In this document: positions 12,095 to 23,597 of the stretch, piece by piece
Layout: every line of letters starts with the position of its first letter
Position numbering within the stretch: position 1 is the stretch's first letter
NCBI RefSeq assembly: GCF_030864355.1
Contig: NC_083395.1
Coordinates: forward strand, 3,038,001-3,102,000
Length of the DNA stretch: 64,000 nt
DNA from: Cutaneotrichosporon cavernicola
Taxonomy: Eukaryota > Basidiomycota > Tremellomycetes > Trichosporonales > Trichosporonaceae
Reading direction: 5' to 3'
The notes under the pieces: model-generated
Database searches by the model: none
Told to the model about the DNA's origin: nothing
What the model saw: only the letters and a program-made list of their open reading frames with translations
Translations under genes and position numbers: made by a program

Positions 12095-13927
12095 CTAAGC
12101 TCCGACGTTGAGGACGCCTGAGTAGAAGTTGTAGTTGTACACCTTGCCGAGGCGGCTTTCCCAGCATTGGTCCGAGATTGTGAGGTTGCTCTTTCCACTG
12201 GCGCTGCCGCCGGTGGTGGTGAGCTCGAATGACTGCTCGCCAACGCCCATGGGAACCTCGAAGACATCGACACCGCCCTTGGCCTCGAGCGAGACAGGTG
12301 CGTTGCCGCCCGAAGTGACCTTGAGCGTGCCGCCGCTCTTGGTCATGGCCGCGACGAATACCGAGTCCTTGACCAGCTCCCACCCTGTAGGCTTGGAGCC
12401 AAAGTTGTCTGTGCTGTCACAGTTGACATTCTTGAGGTGCGGGCGGTACCAGTACACGATGCCCTCCTGGTCGACTGCAGGCTCAGACGCACCAGCCTTG
12501 AACGCCTTGATGAACGGCCCAGCGAGGTCGAGCATGGCATCGTGCGGCATACCCTTGACCCACAGGTCTGAGCCGTCGCTCGTCCACGGGGTGTCGAGCG
12601 GCCCAACGTAGTGCGACTCGCCGTAGTCGTTCCACGACACAATCTCGAGCATGTTGACCTTATTGCCCAATGCCAGGATGTCCTTCCAGCGGTCGACCCA
12701 CAGGGTCTCGCTCTTGAACAGCCAGTTCTTCGAGTACGGTACCTCCTTGCCAAAGTGCGTGAAGACTGCATGTCAGCTTGTCCTTTTTGGATGGGATCAC
12801 TTACACCACGGCGATACGCCGGCCATGTAGGTCCCGTTGCCGACAAAGGTTCGGTACTTCTCGTCGTCGGAAGTGCCGAGCTTCTCGTCGACAGGCGTGT
12901 TGGACTGCTGTCCCGGCCAGACGTGCCATGAGAAGAGGCCCTTGGCGCCGCGCTTGGCCATCTCCTCGCCGCCCTGGCGCGCGATCTCCTCCGGTGGGCT
13001 GCCACTGCCGAGACCAGGCGCACCCTGGATGTTGTCCCCGCCGTCCTGGAGCCAGTTCGGGACGGCATAGAGTTCGGTGCCGACGGCCGCGCTGCAATCC
13101 TTCCAGTTGAAGTCGTGGCCCGCGAACGAGCTGACGAGCGGCTTTCCGTCGACTATGTACTGCGCCGGCTTGCTGATGTAGTTCTTGAGCTGGGCCGCAA
13201 CCGTAGCCGCCTCATCGGTGCCGTACCAGTTAAAGTCGACCGAGATGAAGAGCTTGAAGCCAACCTTCTCGGCCGCAGCGTAGGCGTTGGTAAGCTGCGC
13301 GTCGTTGTAAGGGTCCTCGCCAATGTTCAGTGCGAAGCCGTCGATGCTCTTGGACTTTGCGACCGTCATCTCTTTCTCCCACGCGGCCTGGTCAAACTCG
13401 GACGTAAGACCGACCATGTAGTGAGCAAAGACCGGACGACCAGCGCTGGCAGGCTCAGCGGCCGTGACATTCGCGTTGGAGCCCCCAGACGGGATAGGGA
13501 CGGTCGCGTTCGTCGCGGTCGCGTTGGTGGGGCCGTTGGTGGAGGAGCCATTGGCTGAGCCGCTAGCGGTGGAGTCGACTGTGGCGTTGTCGGATCCGTT
13601 GCCAGCCGCGACGGGGGGGCCACCAACCACCTCCGGGTCGCCCGACGCGACGTAGACGTTGTTGCCGCCCGGCCCAGCGGGGCTGGCGGGGGCAGAGCTT
13701 TCGACACCAGAGGCAGTCGCAACCGAGGATGTTGCCGAGAGCGAAGACACGGAAGAGTGGTGCGCAGAGTCTGAACCAGCCGAGAGTGAGGAGCCAGACG
13801 CTGTCGCAGAGCTGCCAGCGGCACAGCGACGCTTGCCGTGGACACGTCCACGGTACCCCGCACCAGGCGAGGCAACAGCCGACGACGCGGCGAGAAGAGC
13901 GGTAAGAAGCGGGAAGAGGTGCGTCAT
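12095..13927 (-). CDS. Secreted glycoside hydrolase family 71 (alpha-1,3-glucanase)
   Basis: Predicted secreted endo-alpha-1,3-glucanase (mutanase) acting on cell-wall alpha-1,3-glucan. Two exons (13927-12805 and 12765-12095) give 597 residues. Residues 1-19 form a signal peptide ending ASSAVA. A Ser/Thr/Ala/Gly-rich linker runs to about residue 165, with probable glycosylation sites. The catalytic domain then begins with VFAHYMVGLTSEFDQAAWEKE and contains SIDGFALNIGEDPYND, FKLFISVDFNWYG, GLFSWHVWPG and the late block MLEIVSWNDYGESHYVGP. These match GH71. No GPI signal is visible at the C-terminus (ending LNVGA). Substrate preference within GH71 cannot be told from sequence alone. Confidence 0.92.
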
Positions 13928-14470
13928 CTAGCCTGCTAGATGAAATGTAGTGTACAGAAAAGAGGGAGGATGGGGGACAGCTATGAACCACGACGCGCTT
14001 TTATGCGCGCGGAAGCGACGCGCATCACTGGAGCAGTATACTGGAGGCGCCAACAATGGGCGTGTCAGTGTTGTGCATGATGGTGGACAATGGATAGCGA
14101 TGTGAGGTAGGTTAGTGTGATGTGATGCTCAAGGGGCAAGGTTGAGGCACGGCTGACGGCATGGCCAGAACGTACGGAGAGTGAGCATATCTTGTGCGAG
14201 ATCTCCGTACCCCTGCACATGGCCCTGGTTGTGTCAACGCATATCTTATTCCAGTGTTGCAGTTGCCTCAGTTCGGGAATGGGCGGGAGTCCAGTAGTGC
14301 GGCATGTCAAAACGTGAGCTCATGCCAGTCGTCACAGATTAAGTATTTTGGGTCCAAGTTTGAGCCCAGGAACAAACGCGTCGCAGGTGTGGTGTTGCAT
14401 GCGTGACGCTAGGGGTGTCGTGATCCTGGCACGTGGGGCCTGGTGCCAACTCAAGCATCATAGTTTGATC
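13928..14470. other. Intergenic region, GH71 promoter and ClpP 3' flank
   Basis: These 543 bases separate the end of clpP from the start of GH71; both genes are on the minus strand. I see no supported gene or strong repeat. Confidence 0.4.
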
Positions 14471-15918
14471 CTAGCTACTTGGTTCTCCCTCTTGTGCCTC
14501 GGTGGGCTTTGGCTCATCCTCGATTTCGTCCTTGGCGCGCCGCTCGACGATACGGTCCACAATGCCAAAGTCTACCGCTTCGGCTGCCGTCATAAAGTAG
14601 TCACGCTCAAGAGCCTTTTCTGGCAGTCAGCGACCCCTCTAGGACCACACAGGCGGAGCAGGCGTTTCGACACGTTTCGACACGTTTCGACACACAGTCA
14701 CAGCTCAAACTCTCCCCCCGTCGCAATGTCCGCCCGACGTGTCCGACGACCCAACAACTCGCTGTCGGCGCGACATCGTCCGACGGGCGCTTAACACACG
14801 GTAACGTCACGGCCCAAAATATAGGTACCAGACGGTACAATTGTGGTCTTGTAACCAGACTGTCGGACGACCTTGGCAACGACCGATATGGACTCACCGA
14901 AACGATCGCGCGCAGCATCGTGCGTCTCGCCCTCGCGCAGGCAGTGGTCCGCATAGATGTCGGTAAGCACGGAGCGTATCCTCAGGATCTCCTTGGCGTG
15001 GAGCGCGATGTCAGATGCCTGGCCGCTCGCCCCGCCTGACGGTTCTGCCGTTAGCAACTCACGTCCAGACACAATCAGTCGCCTCCAGCCATAGTGACAT
15101 CTCAGAAAAGGAAATCCACTTCGAAACGCAGCGACTCACGGTGAATCATTACGCTCGAATTCTTGAGCGCGTACCGTTTGCCCTTCTCCCCACCCGCGAG
15201 GAGGAGCGAGCCCATGCTCGCCGCCTGCCCGAGACAGAACGTGTGCACGGGGCTCGTGATGTACTGCATCGTGTCGTATATGGCGAGGCCGGCCGTCACA
15301 CTCCCGCCAGGAGAGTTGATGTACAGCCGGATAGGCCGCGATGCGTCCTCGGCCTCGAGGAAGAGGAGCTGCGCAGTGATGAGGGATGACATCGAGTCCA
15401 TGACCTGGGGTTAGCGGGGCCTTCCTGATGCCCAGGGGATGAGAGTCGGCCGGCGTCAGGTGAGTGACCGTAGAATGAGACGACTAGACGAGACAGCAGG
15501 GGCTATTTGCTGGCGGCAAGCGGCGTATCGTTGACGCAAGTAGAAAGGCATGTCGCGATCTGCAACATGTGGAGGCGAGGAACTGAGGAACCCCCTGGAA
15601 CCGTCACCCAGTTGGTGAGGAAGGGTTGCAACGCAACGCGCTCAATGGTCAACACTCACCGGTCCACCGAGGAAGATGACGCGTTCGCGAAGGAGACGCG
15701 AGAAGATATCGTAGCTCCGCTCGCCGCGTGCCTGCTGTCAGCTGGTTTGAGTTGGCGCGTACAGTCTGCTCGACGACGATGGGGACGAGTGCGTCGCGCA
15801 CGACGGGAAAGGCGTCGTCGCCGAACCCGCTAGCTCCACTCGAGAACCCGAAGCTGCGTTGCAGGGGGATGGCGCGTCGGAGGCCTGCCAAGGGTCGAAG
15901 GGCGGTGAGTGCGCGCAT
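14471..15918 (-). CDS. clpP: Mitochondrial ATP-dependent Clp protease proteolytic subunit (ClpP)
   Basis: Barrel-forming serine protease of the mitochondrial matrix, working with ClpX. Five exons (15918-15763, 15731-15660, 15404-15140, 15044-14898, 14619-14471) sum to 789 bases, or 262 residues. A basic presequence ([20 protein letters not shown]) precedes the mature start around [22 protein letters not shown]. Visible catalytic residues are Ser in [12 protein letters not shown], His in SSVMIHQPSGG and Asp in [20 protein letters not shown]. The C-terminal tail is Glu/Pro-rich. Two introns are unusually long for the window, 255 bases (15659-15405) and 278 bases (14897-14620). ClpP is patchy in fungi and absent from the model yeasts, so its presence is informative. 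Confidence 0.94.
14663..14692. repeat. Three 10-base tandem repeats inside the last clpP intron
   Basis: CGTTTCGACA is repeated exactly three times within the 278-base intron of clpP. It is probably simple slippage. Confidence 0.8.
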
Positions 15919-16266
15919 GGTGGTGCGTGAGGACGTTGCAAGTCATTTCGGCGTACTTCGTCATCGTCTAGCAAGTTGGTAACCTCCACCACAGACAGGT
16001 GGCAAATTGCCTCCGTCAGGCCTTGGATTTGGCGCCGGTCGGCACAGCGGAAAAAGCTCCAGGACGTAGCTTATGAATAATGCTACGGCAGTGGATCGAA
16101 CCACGGGCAAGACAAGCAAAGCCACGCTCCGTACGTTTATCAACTCATTGTCAGGCGGATCTAGCAACGTCGGCGTGAATATGCCTCCATGCACGTCATC
16201 TACAATAATACAGTAAGTAATTATGGTCTAAGCACAATAATACAGCACAGGTCACTCGTAACAGAC
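15919..16266. other. Intergenic region, clpP promoter and TAF12 3' flank
   Basis: These 348 bases lie between two minus-strand genes. A 77-codon minus-strand ORF (15961-16194) with one hydrophobic stretch is present, but nothing supports it as a gene. Confidence 0.4.
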
Positions 16267-17808
16267 TCAGAGAGCGACAACCACAGGCGGAACAGGTGGG
16301 ACAGTTGGTGTGTCGGTGCCGGCCCCGAGTACCGCGAGCCCAGGTGCGGGCGTAGTCACAGCCGACGTCTGGGCCGTTCCCACCGCAGTGTTGGCGGCCG
16401 TCGCGGCAACCATCGTCACGTCGTCCTTCATCTCGCCGTTCATGGTGCCATTGAGGGCGGCCTGAGCTTGAGCCTTGACCGCGGCCTCTTCTGCCGCCTT
16501 GACTGCCTCTTCCTTTTCGCGTCGCCACTGGGCCTTCGCATCCGCGACAGCCTTGAGCTTGGCCTGGCGCTGCTGCAACGCCGGCACGCGACGCGAGCTG
16601 CGCGCCTGATCTAGGCGGATCGCATCCGAAGAGAAGCCCGGCATAACGCGTCCGAAGACGTTCTCGTAGGCCAGCTGCGTATCTTTGCAGTCGACTGTCG
16701 ACGACTTGCGATGCTTGGCGAACTGGCACGCCGTCTGCGAAATGACGTCGACATACTCGTCCGCAATCGCGAGGAACATCTTGGCGTCAGCAGCGCTATA
16801 TGTCACAACTCACATCCTCAACCGGTTTGTCAATCTCGAGCGTCTTGTCAATAGTCTCGGCAAACTCCTGGACTTTCTGCTTCTTCGCGCCCGGCATGCC
16901 AGCTGCCTCGAGGTCATGCTTCTTGGTCTTGGCGTCGAGTGCGTCATTCTTCGTCTCAACGTCACCGTCCGCAAGCAGGCGCAAGTCGGCGGGGAGGCGC
17001 TCCCCGAGCACGTTGGCTAGGACAGGCACGGTGCTCATGCCTTCGAGCAGAGTGGCGCGGCCAGTCTGTCGGCCGGGTAGCGGGAACGAGTCATTGAGAC
17101 TGCTGCGCAGCGCCGCGTCGCTCTCGGCCGTCGGGGTCCACGATGTCTTGGATAGCAGCGAGCCCGTGCGGTCTAGGGGTGATGGTGTGACCTCGTTGGT
17201 TGCTCTGCCTGGAGGGGGTTGGGCGGTCGGCCTTGCCCCGCGCTTGTCCAACTCGGATAGGATGTGCATGGGTGTGACTTGAGCGCCAGATGAAACCGAT
17301 AGCTGACCCTGAGGGCGAACGTTCGGAAGCATAGGAGACGCGACAGGGATCCCCTGCTGGAACAGTCTTTGCCCAGCAGGCGATCCGTGCTGCGAGGCGG
17401 CGGCGGCCACTCCAGCCGCCGCGATCGGCAGCTGGTTGCGGATCTGCGGCGACGGAGCCGATCCTGTACCGGAACTTGGAGTGCCAGGCTGCTGGCCGGT
17501 CGCAAAGCCGCGCTGCTTCCCAGGAGGTATTTGTAAGTTCGGCAGCGTGCTGTTGATGACAGGGAATCCCATGGGCATTCCGGGCCGGCCCAGCATCATG
17601 GGCGCGTTTGGCTGCATGGGCATGCCGCCCGGCCCCGGCATGGGCGGCTGAGCGCCCTGGTTAAGCCCTTGAGGCTGGAGCTTTGGGGTGCCCGTCTGCA
17701 TCTGCTGTCCCGTGGGAACGCCCAGCGGTTGAGGAGCAACAGGTTGTTGAGGCTGCTGGGGTGGGGCCTGCGCGAGAGGCTGTTGGGACGGTTGCTGGAC
17801 AGATTGCT

Positions 17809-17843
<35 letters not shown>

Positions 17844-19944
17844 TGTTGTTGTTGATGGGCCTGCTGCTGCGCCTGCTGGGCGGCCTGAGCAGCCTGAGCA
17901 GCCTGCGCCGCCTGCTGCTGTTGTTGTTGGATGAGCTGCGGCGATTGGAGATTGATGTTGCTGAAATACAGCTGCTTGAGCTTGGGGTTCTTTTCGAACG
18001 CCTTCTGTCTTTCGCCGTCGTTCATTGACGCTAGTCTCTGTCTGATCTCGTGGATCTGCTGCGCATGCTGTTGCTGTTGTGGTGGTCGGATCTGTCCAAA
18101 GTTGTTGTTGATTTGGTTGGGCGCGTTTGCCTGGTTCTGAGCCTGGGCCTGGGCCTGGGCCTGAGCCTGCATCAGAGCTTGCTGGGCTAGCTGCTGTGCT
18201 TGAGCAGGAGTGATTGACATGCCACCGCCAGGCGCCTGTGCCTGCTGTTGCTGCTGCTGCAGATACTGTTGCGCCAGGGCGGCCTGGAACACCTGCTGAG
18301 CCTGCTGTGGAGGTAGGTTCTGCAGGAAGCTGTTTCCTTGGTTCGGCAGTTGGGCGGCACCAAGGTTAGGCGTCCTGGCCTGTTGTTGCTGCGCCATGGC
18401 CTGTTGCCGAGCGAGTAGAAGTTGCTGGGGGTTGTTCATCATCTGCTGCTGCAAGAACTGCTGCAGTTGCGGTGTGTGAAAGTTCTGGCCCTGCTGCTGC
18501 TGCTGTTGAACAAGCTGCGCGAGCTGTTGCGGCGTGAGTTGCGCCAGCACTTCAGGACCGAGACCAGCAAAGCCAGGTTGTTGTGGATGTTGCTGGCCCT
18601 GCTGTTGCTGCTGCTGCTGCTGCTGCTGTTGCTGTTGCTGATGCTGTTGCTGTTGCTGAGCTGCCTGCTGCTGTGCCTGCAGTTGCTGCTGACGAGCGAG
18701 GGCCTGCTGTTGTTGCTGTTGTCGCTGCAAGTGGGCCACTTGCTGCTGTGCGAGAATGGCTGTCTGCTGCTGAGATGCAGCTTGCCCGGCCACGTTCTGC
18801 CCAGCGTTGACGAGGCTCTGGCGCACCTGGCTTTGGTGGTAGTTCTGGAGGTATTGCTTGACCTCTGGTTGAGCGATCAACTGGTCAAACTGAGGCATCA
18901 GTAGCCGAACAGACGCCATATGGAGCGATGGTATGGGGAATTATGGAGCTGGCAGGCGTGCGCGCGTCACTCACAGTCTTCTGCATCTCTGGAGTCATCC
19001 CCCCTTCGTTTCGCAGCTTGATTAATGCCGGCATCCGCTGGATGAGCGTCTTTGGGTCGCTGCCCAAGATGCCCAGGTTAGGTGGTGCGGGAGGGTTGCT
19101 CGGACCAGGGGTTCCAGCGTTGCTCATGCCTGGGCCTGCATTTCCGCTCGGGGCAGGCTGCATGCGAGGGGCGACGGGCGACGCACCCAGCACGCCAGGG
19201 TTGGCCGCGGGGCTCTGGTGCGCCTGAGGCGAGGGAGTCGCTATACTTGCTGCCCGCTGGTTGGGTATTGGTGTGCCGACGCCGACGCCCGACTGCGAAG
19301 GAAGGCGCTGCACCGGTTGCTGGGGCGTCCCCTGCTGCTGCATCGCTTGTTGCTGCTGCTGTTGTTGGAGGCGCTGCTGGACAAGCATGTTCTGGTACTG
19401 TTGCTGCTGCTGTCCTTGTTGGGCTGCCGCCTGCTGCTGAGCCTGCTGTTGCAGTTGGGCCATGATCTGATTGTCAGGCCAAGAGGTGGGGAACATGGAG
19501 TGATTGGGAGAGTGGGAAGGTGGGTAGTCGATAGTGATACGTGGGAAGTAGCAAACCAGACTCTAGACTTACCTGGGGATTCATCTGGATCTGTTGACCA
19601 TTAATCTGGGTCTGAGGCTGGGCTCCCCTTTGAATAGGTTGGCTGGGACCAGCTTGGGCATTGGGCGGTCTCGCACCACCACCATTCGTAGCCGCAGCGG
19701 CGGCGGCGGCCTGGATCTGCGCCTGCTGTGCTTGTTGCGCCTGTTGCGCTTTTTGCAGCTGTAGTGCATCGAGTTGACTCTTTCGTTGAAGTTGCTGCTT
19801 CTGGACTAGTTGCTGTACGCGCTTCCTCACGAGAATGGCCTTCTGATCGTCTGGCAAGTTCTTCTCGTCAGCCTGCAGCAGCTGGGGAAACTTGTTGATG
19901 AGGGCATCCAAGCTCTGGGCTTGCTGGGGCGGTGGAGCTGCCAT
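16267..19944 (-). CDS. TAF12: TFIID/SAGA subunit TAF12 with long polyglutamine N-terminus
   Basis: TAF12 pairs with TAF4 (TFIID) or ADA1 (SAGA) through an H2B-like histone fold. Four exons give about 1,140 residues, far longer than the usual few hundred. I chose the ATG at 19944 (MAAPPPQQAQSLD); the frame is open further upstream, but that stretch looks like a CT-rich leader. Order: a helical block (LDALINKFPQLLQADEKNLP), the first Q-rich region, an island with RMPALIKLRNEGGMTPEMQK, a second island (FDQLIAQPEVKQYLQNYHQS), then about 500 residues dominated by polyQ, including uninterrupted runs near 15. The histone fold comes last: KKQKVQEFAETIDKTLEIDK joined by a 34-base intron to MFLAIADEYVDVISQTACQF and AKHRKSSTVDCKD. 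A further Ala/Lys/Glu-rich helix and a Val/Pro tail follow. Confidence 0.9.
17811..17852 (-). repeat. CAG/CAA polyglutamine tract in TAF12
   Basis: A nearly pure run of CAG and CAA codons on the minus strand encodes a long uninterrupted Gln stretch. A similar tract lies near 18600-18660. Codon mixing (CAG with CAA) suggests it is partly stabilised against slippage. Confidence 0.85.
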
Positions 19945-20856
19945 TGCTCGAATCGGCCGCGCGGCGACGTAATAAGTCGTTCGAGCAGCAGCCAACTGAG
20001 GCGCGATCGGCCGGACGTGGTTGTGCGCAGGTTGGGGTGGAGAGAGTTGCTCCCAGTTGCCACAATTGAACTGAGCGAGTGTAGGCAAGCCCGAGAAAAG
20101 AGCCTCAACTGGAAGGAGACCGGATGACGATAGAGTTTGAGGTAGCGGTGATGATGTGTAATCGAATGGAGTTGAAGAGGATGTGGATGGCGTGGATGGA
20201 AGAAGTGTCGATGAGAGAGAGACAGGTGAAAGCCGGTGGCCAGAATCAAGGGGTGGTGGTGGCGGGGTTGGTGGAGGTTGTCCTACTCGTCCTGCTTGTC
20301 CTACTTGTTCTACCGGCGATGGGCCTTCTCCAACCCCCGCCCATTCAACCCACCATTGAGCGACGCTGTCCTCCTCAATCTCCTTGACGCCGCTCATGAT
20401 GTTGTCTAACGTCGAATGCATGAAGTCTAAAAGCACATGTATATCTCCACAGGTTCAACGCCACCCGGTCCTGCTGCTTCGCGCAGGCCGTCGGGTCAAC
20501 TCGCCCAAGCACTCTAACTTCCCTGTCTCCTGTCCACACTGCTGTCCCTCCCTGATCCACGTCCATCACTTCCAGGTGGCGTGCGACTCGATTCTCCAGT
20601 CTCGGCACGCGCATAGAACAGGTCCGTCACGGACCCACTGCGTGTCAGCTGGCATCGCCGTTTCCCCTTCCGCCCCTTCACGTTCGCTTCTCTTGGCGGG
20701 ACAAGCAATCCAGGATACAGCAATGACGGGCGCACTGACCAAGTCACGCATTGTCGCCACAACTGGTGATCCTACATACTGTCCACTGCCGACAACAGAT
20801 GGAATGCTTTGAACGCGCCCATTTCGATGATACACTCGGTCAACATCTTGGCAAAC
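19945..20856. other. TAF12 promoter / NHX1 3' flank
   Basis: This 912-base gap lies between two minus-strand genes. The part nearest TAF12 is open in the TAF12 frame back to about 20436 but is CT-rich and low in conserved character, so I read it as leader and promoter. ORFs of 80-140 codons on both strands at 20384-20835 have no recognisable content. Confidence 0.4.
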
Positions 20857-23146
20857 TCACCCGAAGGGACGCCCTGGCGCAGGGGCCTTGACCTTGCCGT
20901 TCTCGCTCTCGGTGTCGGCGGCAAAGTAGTCATCATCGACACGAGAGAGCTCCACAGAGTTGTCGCCTCTTGGTGTCCCAGACGCGGATTCGCTACCGCC
21001 ACGCAAACTTGCTTGCTTGCGCGCCTTCTTGGCGTGATGCCGGCGAGCAGTGACTGAGTTCGAGAACAGCGGCAGGAGATACCTCTCATCGAGGTTGGTG
21101 AACCACTGCCCGTCACGGAACACCATGCCCTGTTGTGAGGGTCCGGCGGCATCGGCCTCAACGTCGCCGCGGTCACGATAACCGGACGGCAGTGGTTCCT
21201 CCTCGCTGTCGTCAGAGGACACAGAGAACCCTGCGCGCGAGCCGTCTCTTGGGAGAGATAGCCGCGCTGCGCTGCGTCGCGTCGTCGAGAGGTACGGTGA
21301 GTCGAGGGGAGTGGCGAACCCGACGCTGTCGTCGTCTCCGTACAGGCCTTGCCCGTTCGCGCCCGCATAGCGCCGGTTGCCTGGACCCATCTGAAGTGCC
21401 AGCTGGCCCGAGTGGGGCATCCAGCCCTCATCCTCGTCCGAGCTGGCATCCTCATCCTCGACGCCGACACGAATGCCGAGAACTTCGAGCATGCGCGCAG
21501 TGGTACCGCCGAAGACGATGACGGTCAGGACGACGACGACCAGAACAGTCGTGCGAAGCGCGTCAGCATTCTCGCCCTTTAATCCGTTGGCGAGAGCGAC
21601 GCCGACCGCGCCGCGAAGACCAGCCCAGAAGAGCATCATCTGGTACGAGTGAGGCAGCTCTTCGTGGCGCTGGCCACGCGTGTGGAAGAACCAGTTGATG
21701 AGCTCCGACAATGGGAACACGGCTGCGTAACGCGAGGCCATGACCGCAATGGCCGACACGAGGATGAAGAGGGGCTTGAACACCTGGATCTCTTGCGTAA
21801 AGAGGTTGAGACCGAGGTAGATGAAGATGAAGTTCTCGGACAGTTGGGCGAGTACAGCAAACATGTATTTGGTCGTCCGTTGTGTGCGCTTGGACATGGT
21901 GTGGTACGCGTAGTGCTTGAGTGTGATGCCGCAGAAGAGGAGCGACACGATACCGCTCATGTGGAGGCCGTTGGAGAAGAAGTAGGAGGTGTAGGCGACG
22001 AGGGCCACGAGGCAGCTCTCGATTTGAGGGTAGTGTGCAAGGTGGGAGTGCTTGAGACCAAGGGAGCATGCGAGAGCGAAGGAGACGCCCAAGAACACAG
22101 AGCCCAAGAACGAGAACAGGAAGATTCCGGTTCCGTGGAAGAGGGACGAGATGTAGATGTCTTTGGTGTGGAAGTGCGAGAGCGTCTCGTACATGACGAT
22201 CGACACAGCGTCGTTGAGGATGCTCTCACCAAAGATGATCGAGTAGAGCTTTGGGTCAACCTTGGCGGTGTTGAAGATTGCCAAGATGGTAACCGGGTCG
22301 GTCGCCGAGAGGGTGGAGCCAAAGATCAGGCACTCGAGGAGGCTCAACTTGAGATGCTCGATGCCAAGGAAGGACCAGATGTACACGATCACTCTTTACC
22401 GTCAGTACCGTGGAGTTGGCGGTGACTCACCCAATGCCCACGGCTGAGATGAAGGTTCCTAAGAATGCAAATGTGAGGATGACGCCAAAGTTGCGGAAGA
22501 AGTTTTCCTGGGGTCAGCGAGCGCTGCTCATCAGTCGACTGACTTGCTTGAGCTCGTAGCCCGAGTTGAGGATGATGGGAGGAAGGAGGAGGTTGAAGAA
22601 TAGTGTGTGTTTGAACGTCTGGCGCGTCAGTGGGTATTCAGCACGTCTGTCTGGCTCGCAGTCTTTCTGTCTGTCTTTCTGTCCGTTTGTCTCCTCCGAG
22701 TCCAAGCAGAGTCACATGTCAACGCTTGGAGATCAAGCGAGTTGCAATTGACAACGTACGCGGGACAGGACGCCCCTGGTCATCCAGTCGGACTAGCACC
22801 CCCGCCGTCTGATCCACGTCAACCACCCTGCGCACCCCGAAGCCCTTCTCTCGGGCGACTCACCAACATATCGCGAATAAGATGCCCCGGCGCCATCCGA
22901 ATGATGAGGCCCACAACCATCCCCGCAAAGATGGAAATGACCGTCTCATGGATAGCCCGAATCCGCTTAAGTTGTAGGTAATAAGACGTGCAAAGTGCGC
23001 CGATAAGTAGCACGCAGAGGATACAAAGGCCCCATCTTCGGTCAGCCGCGCAGCCGCATAGACCATCCAACTTACGACGCGTAGAACTCCTCGGTCGTGG
23101 GATCTAGTACCTCGCTGTCGGGCGGTTGTGTGATCGGCGGTGCCAT
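20857..23146 (-). CDS. NHX1: Endosomal/vacuolar Na+(K+)/H+ exchanger NHX1 (SLC9 family)
   Basis: Exchanges luminal H+ for Na+ or K+ in late endosomes. Start ATG at 23146 (MAPPITQPPDSEVLD). Five exons join through introns with acceptors CTGACCGAAG, CTGACGCGCCAG, CTGACCCCAG and CTGACGGTAAAG into about 665 residues. Multi-pass signatures include the inhibitor-binding region FFNLLLPPIILNSGYELKQ, LSATDPVTILAIFN, FGESILNDAVSIVMYETL, LSENFIFIYLGLNLFT and LFWAGLRGAVGVALA. The cytosolic tail is acidic and Ser-rich. The stop is TGA at 20857-20859. The bases around it (GGGTGAGT) also look like a donor, so an extra 3' exon cannot be excluded, but no convincing one was found. The second intron is long (about 240 bases) and carries TCTGTC repeats. 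Confidence 0.93.
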
Positions 23147-23597
23147 GGGGTCAAGTTAGCCCCAGAGAGGGATAGTTGGCTAGAGGCGTAGAGGGACGAT
23201 AGGTGATATGGAGGAAGAGGTTGAAGTAGAAGTAGAGGTTGACTACGTTGCTGCTCGGCTGTGAGGAAATGGGTAGATGGGTCGCGTCTACCTATCAACC
23301 AACTTCCAACCTGGAACCTAACCCATCTATGACGTCCTCCCCCTTTGACACCACTACAAACACCCCCATGAAACCTTATTTGCTTCCTGCGAGCCTCAAA
23401 TAGCCTTCATTACAATTACAGGTTCGGCTTTTAACCAGGGCTAAACTCTCAATATTGTTACGTTGACTGCTCGACTGGGGAAACACTATTGCACAAACGC
23501 GCGAAACTCATGATGCATCTTCTGATCGTATGGCAACTATGTCACAACAACTCCCCAACGCTGATTTGGGCCAGCCAGCAGCTCGTTTCACTGGACT
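23147..23597. other. NHX1 promoter / bestrophin 3' flank
   Basis: These 451 bases hold the 5' flank of NHX1. A TGACGTC sequence resembling a CRE/ATF half-palindrome lies at 23329-23335. No gene was seen. Confidence 0.4.

Noticed and set aside
16090..16110. T-loop-like GGTTCGATCC on the minus strand
   Set aside because: The flanking bases form only a three-pair stem and no cloverleaf upstream.
15961..16194. 77-codon minus-strand frame with one hydrophobic stretch
   Set aside because: It sits in the clpP promoter, starts in no special context, and has no recognisable similarity.
19945..20436. Upstream in-frame extension of TAF12
   Set aside because: The frame is open but the DNA is CT-rich with leader-like composition, and the protein from MAAPPPQQAQ onward starts with the plausible helical block.
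20760..20856. Possible extra 3' exon of NHX1 after GGGTGAGT
   Set aside because: The in-frame TGA is consistent with the exon, and no downstream exon gives recognisable tail sequence. The doubt is kept in the gene entry.
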